The notes beneath the pieces were generated by a model. That model was given only the letters and a program-made list of their open reading frames with translations. It ran no database searches and was not told the DNA's origin. From UBA6663 sp044226485 (GTDB taxonomy: Bacteria; Chloroflexota; Anaerolineae; Anaerolineales; UBA6663), in assembly GCA_044226485.1 (NCBI GenBank), contig JBGAGY010000004.1:496001-560000 (forward strand): a stretch of 64,000 bases of DNA. The letters are read 5' to 3'. Position numbers and translations under genes: made by a program. Shown one piece after another: positions 8,641 through 17,265 of the stretch. Each line of letters opens with the position of its first letter. Position 1 is the stretch's first letter.

Positions 8641-8968
8641 AGGAAATGGTGGTGGCAAACGCGAGCAGTTTGGGTGGCCCACATCCGGGGCCCAAGGTCA
8701 GATCACGCCTCATTTATCGTCGACATGAAACGGCAAGATTAGCACATATGTTTCGTTTGGTCAATCGAATTGCCTGTAGGTTTGTCGGCTTTGGGCAGAA
8801 GGTCGAGCGCCGCGCCCCATCGAATGGATATGCCTGGACAGGGACAGTTTGGGGCAGGCCAATCGAGGCAAAGGCCGGAGCTTTCAGGAACCTGATAGGT
8901 GGTCGTCGAGTGGCGCCCGCTGGTCGGCCGTAACGTGGCACCACGACCGTCCCTACAGGAGAGAGCGC
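8641..8968. other. Divergent intergenic region
   Basis: This gap separates the ABC-2 operon (minus) from the alpha/beta hydrolase (plus). Apart from the minus-strand promoter at 8736-8764 and the AGGAGAG ribosome site of the hydrolase at 8957-8963, I see no repeat, RNA gene or coding sequence in it. No clear plus-strand promoter was found. Confidence 0.5.
8736..8764 (-). promoter_or_regulatory. Sigma-70-like promoter for the ABC-2 operon
   Basis: On the minus strand, TTGACC (8764-8759) is followed by exactly 17 nt and TAATCT (8741-8736). The -35 matches consensus at five of six positions and the -10 at three. It would give a leader of about 90 nt before the ATPase ATG at 8640. Confidence 0.5.
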
Positions 8969-9820
8969 ATGAATGTGTGGGTGCCAACCTATGGACCAGC
9001 CTCGACGGCAGATACGATCGTCTCGCGCGATGGAACGCGCCTCCAGCAGCGGATCATCGGTTCGGGGCCGGCCCTGATCGTGTTGCCTGGGGCGCTGTCG
9101 CTGGCAGAGGATTACGAGAATCTGGCGGAGGCGCTTGCTGCGTCGTTCACGGTTCACGTCCTCGAACGGCGGGGGCATGGGAGCAGTGGAGACTCGACCA
9201 GCGGCTATTCAATCGAGCGTGAAGTCGAGGATGTGACGGCTCTGCTGCAGATGACCGGGCCGGCCTTCGTCTTCGGTCACAGTTACGGCGGGCTGATCGC
9301 GCTTGAAGCGGCGCGCACCCTCGGCGGGCGAGTCCGCAAGCTTGCCGTTTTCGAGCCCGGGGTGTCGATCGGCGGATCGATCCCTTCGGATTGGATATCC
9401 GAATACGAGCGCCTGCTGGCCGAGGGCAAGACACACGAGGCCTTCATCGTCTTCATCCGCGCCCTGGGTCCGGAGCAGGCGCGGCGGGCGCCAGGCTGGC
9501 TGATGCGCTTAACGTTGCCGTTCATCCTGCGTGGCAACGAGTGGCGGAAGATGAAAGCGCTGCTGCCGTCGAACGGGCGTGAGCACGCCGAGGTCGGGCG
9601 CCTCAACGACAGCTATCGCGTCTACGGCGGGATCGCGGCGCCGACGCTGTTGATGCACGGCGACAAGGACGGCGCCATACCGGCCCGCACAAGCGAGGCC
9701 CTTGGCCGTGTGATGCCGAAAGCGATGACAAGGGCGTTCCCGGGCCTGGATCACTTCGCACCTCAACGTGGGGCGACCGGCGAGGTGGCGGAGGCGTTGA
9801 GGGCCTTCTTCGGAAGCTGA
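8969..9820 (+). CDS. Alpha/beta-fold hydrolase
   Basis: The protein has 283 residues. The nucleophile elbow is GHSYGG with Ser105, the acid is probably Asp234 in HGDKDGAIP, and the histidine is His262 in GLDHFAP, so the triad is complete. The oxyanion-side segment LPGALSLAEDYENLAEALA and ERRGHG (residues 67-71) match the standard fold. Esterase, lactonase or haloperoxidase-like activities are all possible. The start at 8969 is set by AGGAGAG 6 nt upstream; longer in-frame versions extend into non-coding DNA. It is monocistronic, with a perfect 24-bp inverted repeat just after its stop. Confidence 0.88.
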   Translation: MNVWVPTYGPASTADTIVSRDGTRLQQRIIGSGPALIVLPGALSLAEDYENLAEALAASFTVHVLERRGHGSSGDSTSGYSIEREVEDVTALLQMTGPAFVFGHSYGGLIALEAARTLGGRVRKLAVFEPGVSIGGSIPSDWISEYERLLAEGKTHEAFIVFIRALGPEQARRAPGWLMRLTLPFILRGNEWRKMKALLPSNGREHAEVGRLNDSYRVYGGIAAPTLLMHGDKDGAIPARTSEALGRVMPKAMTRAFPGLDHFAPQRGATGEVAEALRAFFGS

Positions 9821-9842
9821 GTCGACTGAGATCGGGCCGGAA

Positions 9843-9904
9843 AGAGATCGGGAGTGTCCCGATGTCGCCCGATGTCGGGGGACATCGGGACACTCCCGAT
9901 CTCT
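9843..9904. terminator. 24-bp perfect inverted repeat between convergent genes
   Basis: The arms at 9843-9866 and 9881-9904 are exact reverse complements (AGAGATCGGGAGTGTCCCGA and so on) around a 14-nt loop that contains another CCCGATGTCGGG palindrome. The repeat lies 22 nt after the hydrolase stop, and its right end touches the TAA of the minus-strand gene ending at 9904. It is well placed as a bidirectional terminator, although no strong U-run follows on either strand. Confidence 0.65.
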
Positions 9905-10803
9905 TAGGCGCCTGCGAACAGGATGTAGAACGTCGCGACCCAGACGAGGGCCTGGATCGCGATCGACGCCGAGAGCATCACGTAGGCAGCCTGGCGGTCG
10001 GGCGTGCGGCTGTGCAGGATCGCGCCGTAGAGCGAGTTGAGCACGAAAGCCACTGCCCCGATCGCTGGAAGAATGAAGAGACCGACGGGCGCCCCGAAAC
10101 GTTCGGGAGTGCCATCCGCATTGAAACGCAACGCGAGCACGGGCGGAAGCTGCGGCCAGATCAACAGGAGGTAGGCGATCAACGCGCCGAGCGCCACGGC
10201 CGCCGCTGCCAGCAGGCCGATGGCGACTCGATCGCGCAAGAGCGAGAGCCCAACCCGGGCCGGCACCGAAGACGCCCCCGCTCGCGGCGCCGCCAGTCGT
10301 CGCCCGGACAGCGCCTGAAGAAACCCGCTGGCATCGCGCGGCGAAAGCGCCAGCCAGCCGCCCGGATAGCCGATCAGCACCAGTTCGCGCTTCTCGGCCG
10401 ACACGCCAAGCACTTCAACGAGGCCGAGTTGGGAATGATTGAAACGGGTGACCACACAGCCCGGCCAGTTCAGCCCGCGCACCGTCAACTCGCCGGTGAA
10501 CAACGCCGCCGGATGCGCCTCTTCGATGTCGCGTAGCGGGATGACTTCGCGCCGACTGCCCCAGGTCACTTCGAGCGCGCCGGCAGCGACGCGATAACGC
10601 GCCCCGGCCAACCCGACAGCGCGATAGCTCAGCCAACCAAGCGGCGGCAACACCGCCAGGACCAGCGCAACGCCCGCGACGTTGATACCTGAGGCCGGCT
10701 CCGTGACGGCCATCACGATGCCGGCGAACAAGATCATCAGGAGCGGCGCTGCAAAGCCAGCCGCCCATAGAAGGCCGCGCAGTTTCGGCGGGTTGAAGTC
10801 CAT
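9904..10803 (-). CDS. Membrane protein with PH-like and DUF1648-like parts
   Basis: The protein has 299 residues. Two predicted helices (about 10-30 and 40-58) precede a roughly 100-residue soluble domain with alternating strands (ALEVTWGSRREVIPLRDIEE and on), as in bacterial PH-like membrane proteins. The C-terminal half has four helices, and the loop LPPVLALRFNADGTPERFG recalls the DUF1648/SdpI segment that reads HFNxxGxPDR in relatives. The exact function is unknown; such proteins are often tied to envelope stress or membrane sensing. I start at the ATG at 10803; a TTG two codons upstream is possible. Transcription converges with the hydrolase. Confidence 0.65.
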   Translation of the reverse strand: MDFNPPKLRGLLWAAGFAAPLLMILFAGIVMAVTEPASGINVAGVALVLAVLPPLGWLSYRAVGLAGARYRVAAGALEVTWGSRREVIPLRDIEEAHPAALFTGELTVRGLNWPGCVVTRFNHSQLGLVEVLGVSAEKRELVLIGYPGGWLALSPRDASGFLQALSGRRLAAPRAGASSVPARVGLSLLRDRVAIGLLAAAAVALGALIAYLLLIWPQLPPVLALRFNADGTPERFGAPVGLFILPAIGAVAFVLNSLYGAILHSRTPDRQAAYVMLSASIAIQALVWVATFYILFAGA

Positions 10804-10939
10804 GGTCAAGCCTATGATGCCACAGGAGGCCCGAAGAGCGCGGGGCGAAGAGCGCGTGAGCGAGCAGTGAGCGGCCCTCGCGGTTGCCCTTCAAGACCTT
10901 CCTTCTATAGAACAAATATACAAACGGGACGCCCTGCGC

Positions 10940-10945
10940 TATAAT
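10940..10945 (+). promoter_or_regulatory. Candidate -10 (TATAAT) upstream of ftsK
   Basis: A perfect TATAAT sits 49 nt before the ftsK ATG, after the AT-rich stretch 10904-10922. No good -35 lies at 17 nt. The ftsK start itself lacks an obvious Shine-Dalgarno sequence. Confidence 0.4.
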
Positions 10946-10994
10946 CCCTTTTCATCGTTGCACTCATCGAGATTCGCACGCGATCGACGAAATT

Positions 10995-13568
10995 ATGAGC
11001 TTCCTGGGGAACATTTTTCGTAAACCGGAGCCTGCAAAGAGCAGCCGGGGCAAGGGCAACGGACGCGCCGCCCGTGGCAAAAGCGGCAGCCGCAGCAAGG
11101 CCGCCGCGCCCCCGCCACCACCCGCACCACGGGGCCTGTCGCTGGATCGCAAGCTCGACATCGCCGGGATCATCCTGGTGGTGATCGGTGTCGTCACGCT
11201 CTTCAGCCTTTTCACGCCCAACACCAGCCCGCTGCTCGATGCCGTGCTCACCGCGATGGCTCAACTGGCCGGCGCCGGTCGATGGGGCCTGCCCATCGCG
11301 CTGATCCTGGTCGGCGGCTGGGTCGTCTTGCGCAAGTACGGCGATCGCCTGCCGCGCGTCGAGTTCGAGCGGCTCGGCGGCGTGGCCATGCTCTACTTCG
11401 GCCTGCTGATCACCCTGCACCTCTTCGCCGTCGATGGCGACCGCACGGCCGCGTTGCGTGTGGCCCAAGCCGGCGAAGGCGGCGGCTTCATCGGCGCGTT
11501 CCTGCTGTCGGCGCTGGCCGAGGCCGTCGGCCTGCTCGGCGCCGGCGTGGTCCTGATCGCGTGGTGGATCATGGCCATCGTCTTCACGCTCGGGTTGTCG
11601 CTGCCTGAGATCGCCGAGCGCATCTCGGGGCTGTTCGCCAACGGCGAGGCGGCCCCGGCCACGCCCGGAGAGCTCGAGCTCGACGACGGGCGCGAGATCC
11701 CGATCAACCGGCCGACTCGTGGCCGCTCGAGCGATTCGCCTAAACCCGCGCCCGAGCCCAGGCCTTTGCCAGCACCGGCCACACCCAAAACTGAAAGCGC
11801 GCCACGGCTGAAGCCCGCTAAGGCGCCCAAGCCTGAGCCTGCGGCGCCGCAGCCCGTGGCGCCGACGACCGCGAACCCGTCGTTCGATCAGCCGCTCGTC
11901 ATCGGCGCCGAACAAAGCTGGGAATTGCCGCGCATCGAAGACATCCTCGAACACGGCAGCGAGAGCTCGGCTGACGACGATTACGATCGCAAGCGCGTCC
12001 AGATCATCGAAGGCACGCTGGCCTCATTCGGCGCGCCAGTGCGCGTGGTGGAGATCAATCGCGGCCCGACGATCACGCAGTTCGGCGTTGAGCCCGACTT
12101 CATCGAGAGCCGCGGCGGCAAGAAGACCAAGGTCAAGGTCAACAAGATCACGTCGCTGGCCAACGACCTGGCGCTCGCGCTATCGGCCAAATCGATCCGC
12201 ATCGAAGCGCCAGTGCCCGGCAAGGGCTACGTCGGCATCGAGGTGCCCAACGAGCAATCCTCGCTCGTCGCTCTGCGCGATGTGATGGAGTCGGAGCGCT
12301 TCACCAAGAAGCTGAAGGGCAACCTGCGCATCGCGCTCGGACAGGACGTGTCGGGCGGGCCGATCGCGGCGGACCTGACACAGATGCCGCACCTGCTCAT
12401 CGCCGGCACGACCGGCTCGGGCAAGTCTGTGTGCGTCAACGGCATCATCGCCTGTCTGCTGATTCAGAACACGCCGGACGACTGCAAGCTCTTGATGGTC
12501 GACCCGAAACGCGTCGAGCTCACCGGCTACAACGGTGTGCCGCATTTGATCATGCCGGTCATCGCCGAGATCGAGCGCGTCGTCGCCGCCCTTCAATGGG
12601 TGACGCGCGAGATGGACGAGCGCTACCGCAAGTTCCAGAAGACCGGCGTGCGTAACATCGCCGACTTCAACGCCCGGGCGGTCACGGCCGGCGAGAAGAA
12701 GCTGCCCTACCTCGTCATCATCATCGACGAGTTGGCGGACCTGATGATGCTGGCGCCGGACGAGACCGAACGCATCATCACGCGGTTGGCACAACTCGCG
12801 CGCGCCACCGGCATCCACCTGATCCTGGCCACGCAGCGCCCGTCGGTCGACGTGGTGACGGGCCTGATCAAGGCCAACTTCCCGGCGCGCATCGCCTTCG
12901 CTGTCGCGTCGGGCGTCGACTCACGCGTCATCCTCGACCAGCCCGGCGCCGAAGCTCTTCTCGGTCGCGGCGACATGCTCTTCCAGAGCCCCGATGCCCC
13001 AGCGCCCGTTCGCTCGCAGGGCGCGTTCGTCAGCGACACCGAGCTCGGTCGGCTGGTGCGCTACTGGAAGAACGCGCGCGGCTTCGATGAGGATGCGGCC
13101 CCCGGTGAAGTGCCCGCCGCGCTGCCCGGCACCACAAGCGCGCCGATCCCGGCCCTGCTGCGCGATCCCGGCTCGGTGAGCGGCACCGGCAGCACCACGA
13201 TGACGCCGGCCGGCGGCACGCCGCAGCGGCCGTTGTGGGATCCGAGTCAGTTCGGCGAGCCTCTGGCAAAGCCGGACGGGGAAGACGAACTGCTCGAAGA
13301 GGCGATCAAGGCAGTGCGCGAGATGAAGAAGGCCTCGATTTCGCTGCTGCAGCGCCGCCTGCGCATCGGCTACACGCGCGCGGCGCGTCTGATCGACGTG
13401 CTCGAAGAGAAGGGCGTGGTTGGCCCGGCCAAGGCTGGCGCCCAACAGCGCGAGGTCATCGGCCTCGACGACGACCCGTATGCCGAGAAGAACGGCGCCC
13501 CGGTCGAGGAAGACGACGCGGCCGCGGGCCCCCAGGCCAAACGCACCTGGGACGCCGAAAGCGATTGA
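10995..13568 (+). CDS. ftsK: FtsK/SpoIIIE-family DNA translocase
   Basis: This 857-residue protein has the full three-part layout. About four membrane helices lie within residues 50-210, a Pro/Ala/Lys-rich linker runs from 215 to 300, and the alpha/beta motor domain follows. The Walker A GTTGSGKS is at 471-478 and the Walker B-type IIIDELADLMM near 575. The ATQRPSVDVVTG block is present. A C-terminal winged helix (gamma domain, about 765-815: ISLLQRRLRIGYTRAARLID) would read KOPS-like DNA signals. It anchors at the septum and pumps chromosome ends apart, delivering dif to XerCD. A lipoprotein gene starts 14 nt downstream. Length and domain order are normal. Confidence 0.95.
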   Translation: MSFLGNIFRKPEPAKSSRGKGNGRAARGKSGSRSKAAAPPPPPAPRGLSLDRKLDIAGIILVVIGVVTLFSLFTPNTSPLLDAVLTAMAQLAGAGRWGLPIALILVGGWVVLRKYGDRLPRVEFERLGGVAMLYFGLLITLHLFAVDGDRTAALRVAQAGEGGGFIGAFLLSALAEAVGLLGAGVVLIAWWIMAIVFTLGLSLPEIAERISGLFANGEAAPATPGELELDDGREIPINRPTRGRSSDSPKPAPEPRPLPAPATPKTESAPRLKPAKAPKPEPAAPQPVAPTTANPSFDQPLVIGAEQSWELPRIEDILEHGSESSADDDYDRKRVQIIEGTLASFGAPVRVVEINRGPTITQFGVEPDFIESRGGKKTKVKVNKITSLANDLALALSAKSIRIEAPVPGKGYVGIEVPNEQSSLVALRDVMESERFTKKLKGNLRIALGQDVSGGPIAADLTQMPHLLIAGTTGSGKSVCVNGIIACLLIQNTPDDCKLLMVDPKRVELTGYNGVPHLIMPVIAEIERVVAALQWVTREMDERYRKFQKTGVRNIADFNARAVTAGEKKLPYLVIIIDELADLMMLAPDETERIITRLAQLARATGIHLILATQRPSVDVVTGLIKANFPARIAFAVASGVDSRVILDQPGAEALLGRGDMLFQSPDAPAPVRSQGAFVSDTELGRLVRYWKNARGFDEDAAPGEVPAALPGTTSAPIPALLRDPGSVSGTGSTTMTPAGGTPQRPLWDPSQFGEPLAKPDGEDELLEEAIKAVREMKKASISLLQRRLRIGYTRAARLIDVLEEKGVVGPAKAGAQQREVIGLDDDPYAEKNGAPVEEDDAAAGPQAKRTWDAESD

Positions 13569-13582
13569 GGTCCGGCTCACGC

Positions 13583-14629
13583 ATGATCCGAGAACGACGC
13601 CCTTCCCCGACCGGCCGCCTGACGGCCGGTCTGCTCTGTCTGGCCCTGCTCAGCGCCTGCCAGGGCACGCCAACCCCTGACGCCACTCCCACCATCCTGC
13701 CGACCGCGGCCGTGATCGCGCCGTCCACTCCGACCGTCGTGGTGCCCGATGCCACGGCGACGACAGCCGCGCCCCTTGTCGCATATGTAGGCTCGGGCGC
13801 AGTGCCCGATGCGCTGGCGGCCGTCGGCGCCGAACTTGGCCTGAGCATCGGCGCTGTCGACTCGGCCACGGCCGCCGCAGGCTCGAAAGTGCTGCTGGTC
13901 GCAGATCCGGCGCAATCTGCAGCGACGGGGGCCGAGTACACGGTGCTCGTCGGCGCAACGACGGCGCCCGAGGGCGGCCTTGCGCTCGATACGAACAAGG
14001 TCCGTTGGGATCACGTCGGCTTTCTGCTTGGCCTGGCGGCGGGCGAAGCCACGGTAGCCCGTCAGGTCGGGGTCGTGCGCGCTGGCGACGATGTCGCCAC
14101 ATTGGCGTTTCGCAATGGCTTCCTCAGCGGCGTTCGCTACAGCTGCGCGACGTGTCTGATCGACCAGTTCGACCTGCCCGAGCTCAGCGACGCCGCGGTC
14201 GCCACGACGCAGGGCGGCCAGTTCTCGACCTACGGCTCCGACGTGATCGCCGTGGTGCCGGCGCCCGCCTCGAGCGCGATGTTGAAGAGCCTGTCAGACA
14301 ACGGCATCCTCGTGGTCGGGTCCGCGGCCGACATGAAGGCCGCGTTCGGCGACAGCCTCGACGCCTGGCCCGCCACCGCGCTGGCCTATGCCGAGGCCGA
14401 CGTCAATGCCGCCATGGCGACGGCGCTGCGGCGGTATGCCTCCGGAGAACCCTTGACCGGCGTGCAGCCGATGTCGATCGAGAGCGGCGGCGTCTTCCTG
14501 GGCACACTGCACGACCCGCGCGGGTTGATCACACCGCTAGACCTGCGCGACCTCGAAGCGGCCCGCGACCGGGTGGCCAGCGGCGCGTTGGACGTCGGCG
14601 TCGATCCGGTGACAGGGCAGCCCAAGTAG
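13583..14629 (+). CDS. BMP-like substrate-binding lipoprotein
   Basis: This 348-residue lipoprotein has the lipobox LLSAC with Cys26, a Thr/Pro-rich linker, and a periplasmic-binding-protein-like domain. The stretch WDHVGFLLGLAAGEA and the later GVQPMSIESGGVFLG/HDPRG blocks resemble BMP/PnrA purine-binding lipoproteins, but the N-terminal lobe is degenerate and the usual DxSFN motif is missing. It has no ABC partner nearby: the two clear BMP proteins are 30 kb away beside their transporters. It may be a divergent sensor or scavenger. The start is the ATG at 13583, 14 nt after ftsK, so the two may be co-transcribed. Confidence 0.65.
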   Translation: MIRERRPSPTGRLTAGLLCLALLSACQGTPTPDATPTILPTAAVIAPSTPTVVVPDATATTAAPLVAYVGSGAVPDALAAVGAELGLSIGAVDSATAAAGSKVLLVADPAQSAATGAEYTVLVGATTAPEGGLALDTNKVRWDHVGFLLGLAAGEATVARQVGVVRAGDDVATLAFRNGFLSGVRYSCATCLIDQFDLPELSDAAVATTQGGQFSTYGSDVIAVVPAPASSAMLKSLSDNGILVVGSAADMKAAFGDSLDAWPATALAYAEADVNAAMATALRRYASGEPLTGVQPMSIESGGVFLGTLHDPRGLITPLDLRDLEAARDRVASGALDVGVDPVTGQPK

Positions 14630-14691
14630 CTGCGACGCCTGTCGTCGCCTGCCGCGGGTTGAGGAGCGAAGGTCGAAGAGCAAGGGGCGCG

Positions 14692-15561
14692 ATGCGCAGT
14701 CCTGAAGCACTGACCCGGCAGATCATCCAGATCGCAGAAGAAGATGAGCACGTTCGCGCCGTGCTGCTGAACGGCTCGCGAGCCGATGCGAAAGCGCCGC
14801 GCGACATCTTTCAAGACTTCGACATCGTCTATCTTGTCGACGAGATCGAGTCGTTCGTGGCCGATCACGGGTGGATCAGGCGCTTCGGCGAGACCCTGAT
14901 CGTTCAAACTCCTGAGGCCATGGAGGAGCCGCTGCCTAGCCGCGACGGAACGTTCGCCTATTTGATGCTTTTTGCCGACGGCAACCGCATCGACCTGACA
15001 CTCTGCCCATTGAAGATCTATGAAGCGCGCAAGCCGGATAGCCTGACCAGCGTTCTGATGGACAAAGACCATCGGCTTGGCGCGCTGCCGCCGGCCAGCG
15101 ATGCAGACTACCTGCCGGCTGCGCCAAGCGCGAAACAATTCGCCGATTGCTGCAACGAGTTCTACTGGGTGTCGACCAACGCGGCCAAGGGGCTGTGGCG
15201 CGGCGAGATCGTCTACGCCAAACTCATGATCGAGCAGTACATGCGCCCGCAGGCGATGCGCATGCTGGATTGGCGCATCGGCCTGAGCACCGGGTTCACG
15301 ACGGGCACGGGCAAGATGGGCAAACGCTACAGCGACAGGCTGCCGGAGGGGCTCTGGCGCCTCGTCGAGAACAGCTACTCCGACGCAGACCTCGGCCGAT
15401 CGTGGGCTGCGTTGCGCGCGCTCATGGATGCGTTCCGGATGGCGGCTGGCGATGTGGCTGGCGGCCTGGGTTACCGGTTTCCCACGCGCGAGGCCGACCA
15501 CGTGACGGCCTATCTGCGCCGGGTCGAGGCCCTGCCCCGCGACGCGCAAACCTTCGACTGA
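14692..15561 (+). CDS. ANT(6)-like aminoglycoside 6-adenylyltransferase
   Basis: This 289-residue protein is collinear with the AadE/ANT(6) streptomycin adenylyltransferase family. The nucleotidyltransferase signature NGSR (27-30) is followed by DIFQDFDIVY with Asp42 and Asp44 as metal ligands, and NRIDLTLCPL supplies the third acidic strand. The C-terminal helical domain carries NEFYWVSTNAAKGLWR, matching the family. ANT(6) enzymes transfer AMP from ATP to the 6-OH of streptomycin. Many environmental homologues are not proven resistance genes, so the substrate is open. It lies 62 nt after the BMP-like lipoprotein gene, and there is no sign of a mobile element next to it. Confidence 0.82.
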   Translation: MRSPEALTRQIIQIAEEDEHVRAVLLNGSRADAKAPRDIFQDFDIVYLVDEIESFVADHGWIRRFGETLIVQTPEAMEEPLPSRDGTFAYLMLFADGNRIDLTLCPLKIYEARKPDSLTSVLMDKDHRLGALPPASDADYLPAAPSAKQFADCCNEFYWVSTNAAKGLWRGEIVYAKLMIEQYMRPQAMRMLDWRIGLSTGFTTGTGKMGKRYSDRLPEGLWRLVENSYSDADLGRSWAALRALMDAFRMAAGDVAGGLGYRFPTREADHVTAYLRRVEALPRDAQTFD

Positions 15562-15569
15562 GAGCAACC

Positions 15570-15920
15570 TCAACGATCGCCGAAAAACGAGGTCTGCAGG
15601 AACCTCAATCCGGCCAGGATCTGTTCAACGCGTTCGCCCGAGAGCGTGCCGATCCGCTCGCCGAGGCGGGCCTTGGGCACCGTCGACACCTGCGAGACCA
15701 CGACGACGCTTTGGCGGCTCAGATTGGCCTCGCCGGGCTCGAGGAGCACGTTGCCAGGGTCCTTGGCCCGCTGGAGGTTCGAGGTCAGGGCGCAGGCGAC
15801 GACGGTGTCGACTCGTGAGGCGTTGAGGACGTCATCCTGCACGACCACATGCGGGTGGCGGACCTCGGAAGGCGAGTCGGCGTCAGGCTCGACCCAGTAG
15901 ATGTCGCCGCGTTGGATCAT
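15570..15920 (-). CDS. mazF: MazF/PemK-family endoribonuclease toxin
   Basis: The protein has 116 residues. It begins MIQRGDIYWVEPD and continues with RHPHVVVQDDVLN, then VACALTSN and QVSTVPKARLGERIG, the standard beta-barrel blocks of MazF/PemK mRNA interferases. The RGDIYWV loop and the Ser/Thr in TSNLQ correspond to active-site regions. The antitoxin normally precedes it, but the 150 nt upstream on the minus strand hold no open frame, so this is an orphan or solitary gene. It converges with the ANT(6)-like gene, the stops being 8 nt apart. A TAGAAT hexamer 45 nt upstream is a likely -10. Confidence 0.85.
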   Translation of the reverse strand: MIQRGDIYWVEPDADSPSEVRHPHVVVQDDVLNASRVDTVVACALTSNLQRAKDPGNVLLEPGEANLSRQSVVVVSQVSTVPKARLGERIGTLSGERVEQILAGLRFLQTSFFGDR

Positions 15921-15964
15921 GTTGGTGGATACCTGTCGCGATCACGCGACTCTTGTGGGCGGGG

Positions 15965-15970
15965 ATTCTA
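15965..15970 (-). promoter_or_regulatory. Candidate -10 (TAGAAT) for mazF
   Basis: TAGAAT on the minus strand lies 44 nt upstream of the mazF ATG at 15920. No convincing -35 is seen, so this is a weak call based on hexamer match and position. Confidence 0.3.
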
Positions 15971-16077
15971 GCATGCGCCCACGCGGGCTTTTCTCACCTT
16001 CCATTCCTTGTCAACGCCTTCGAATACCCGTATAGTCAGCGGAACCCGGCGACGGGTCAAGGGAGAGCCGCAACCTT

Positions 16078-16764
16078 ATGCAAATGGAATATGGCCAGGC
16101 GATCAGTTTTCCGCGTCAGGACCGTGGCTGGATCGTCAAGCTGTTGATTGGAAGCGTGTTGAGCGTCGTGCCCGTGATCGGCCAGATCCTGGTGGCCGGC
16201 TATGGGCAAGAGATCGCGCACCGCGTGTACAGTGACAACCCGAGACCGCTGCCCGACTGGTCGAACTGGGGCGGCTTGCTGGCTCGTGGGGTGCGCTGGC
16301 TGATCGTGGTGATCGTCTACATGCTGCCGCTCGTCTTGTTCGGCGCGCTCCTGGCGGGCGTGAACTGGGGCATCGATCAGGTCATGCTGAACAGCGGGGC
16401 CGCCGAGCAAACCCGGAACGTCGGGCTCGTGCTTTCGCTGTGCGCGAATGTGTTGGTGATCGTCTACGGCGTCGTGGGGAGCCTGCTGTTGATCGCGGCG
16501 ACCGGCCGGATGGCCGTGCAGGATCGACTCGGCGCGGCCTTCCAGATCGGCGCGATCTGGGCTGACATCCGGCGCCAGACCGGCATGTACCTGAGCGTGC
16601 TCATCGTCAGCGGATTGTCTTACGTGCTGCTGCCCGCCCTTGGCGCGATCGGCTGCGGCGTTGGCGCGCTGGTGGGCCTGACCTACGCGACCTGGATCTC
16701 GTCGTACCTGGCCGGCGAGGCCTATCAGGTGTCGCGCAGCCGCGAGAGCGAGAGAGACGCGTAG
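16078..16764 (+). CDS. DUF4013 membrane protein
   Basis: This 228-residue protein opens with the DUF4013 hallmark: a short amphipathic start, then RGWIVKLLIGSVLSVVPVIG and the loop GYGQEIAHRVYSDNPRPLPD, where a polar Gly-Tyr...Arg...Pro-Pro-Asp segment sits between helices 1 and 2. Five or six helices follow. The family is common in archaea and Chloroflexota and its function is unknown. A second family member lies at 55902. An internal ATG at 16084 is an alternative start. The gene appears monocistronic; a hairpin with a U-rich tail follows 23 nt after the stop. Confidence 0.82.
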   Translation: MQMEYGQAISFPRQDRGWIVKLLIGSVLSVVPVIGQILVAGYGQEIAHRVYSDNPRPLPDWSNWGGLLARGVRWLIVVIVYMLPLVLFGALLAGVNWGIDQVMLNSGAAEQTRNVGLVLSLCANVLVIVYGVVGSLLLIAATGRMAVQDRLGAAFQIGAIWADIRRQTGMYLSVLIVSGLSYVLLPALGAIGCGVGALVGLTYATWISSYLAGEAYQVSRSRESERDA

Positions 16765-16787
16765 CCCGGTTGGGCAGACGAACGACG

Positions 16788-16833
16788 AAGGGCGAAGGTT
16801 GAACGGCCGTTCAGCCTTCGCCCTTTTATTTTC
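16788..16833 (+). terminator. Palindromic-family hairpin acting as terminator
   Basis: The arms AAGGGCGAAGGTTGAACGG and CCGTTCAGCCTTCGCCCTT (16788-16826, one mismatch) are followed by TTTATTTTC. This is repeat-family copy 4, and its tail makes it look like a real intrinsic terminator for the DUF4013 gene. Confidence 0.75.
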
Positions 16834-16985
16834 AGGCGATCGCGTGTTCGAGCATCACCCTTGAGCTGACCGCCCTATTGTTGGATCGGCGCCCCGCCTG
16901 CGTGAGTCAGAGAGTCTCGGCTCTCGGGTCGAGCACCACGAAAGCGTGGGGCTCTTTCGTGCCGCGCAGTGCGCGGCCTCTATGC

Positions 16986-17206
16986 GCCTCGTCCTCGCGC
17001 GTCGCGTGTCATCCAGAGCGCCTGGCCCCATTGTCTATCAGGCTCGCACAATGAGCGCGAAGGATCTCCGTCCAGACTCGGTGGTGCCGGAGGAGGACCT
17101 GCCAGGACCAGTGAGTCCGATGGGGGATCCTTCGCGCTCATTGTGCAGGTCTCAGGGCAAAGGTGGCCAGGCGCTCTGGATGACACGCGACGCGCGAGGA
17201 CGAGGC
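16986..17206. repeat. 221-bp nested long palindrome
   Basis: The outer arms at 16986-17027 and 17165-17206 are perfect 42-nt reverse complements. The inner arms at 17046-17066 and 17126-17146 are perfect 21-nt reverse complements containing ATGAGCGCGAAGGATC. A related, more decayed element sits at 62620-62800. The element lies in the non-coding interval 16765-17287, the rest of which shows only small hairpins (for example 16937-16961) and no credible gene. It may be a non-autonomous mobile palindrome or a REPIN-like repeat. Confidence 0.85.
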
Positions 17207-17237
17207 ACTGTCGATCGACTCCCAGGTGGGACAACAA

Positions 17238-17265
17238 AAACGGGCGTCCTGGTGGACGCCCGTTT
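17238..17265 (-). terminator. Intrinsic terminator for the gene ending at 17288
   Basis: A perfect 12-bp stem (AAACGGGCGTCC and its complement) with a 4-nt loop lies 22 nt past the stop. On the minus strand it is followed by a short T-run (TTTTTGTTG). Confidence 0.8.

Noticed and set aside
14005..14629. A longer start for the ANT(6)-like protein reaching back to 14005
   Set aside because: That part overlaps the BMP-like lipoprotein gene in another frame and is Arg-rich; the ATG at 14692 matches the family start.
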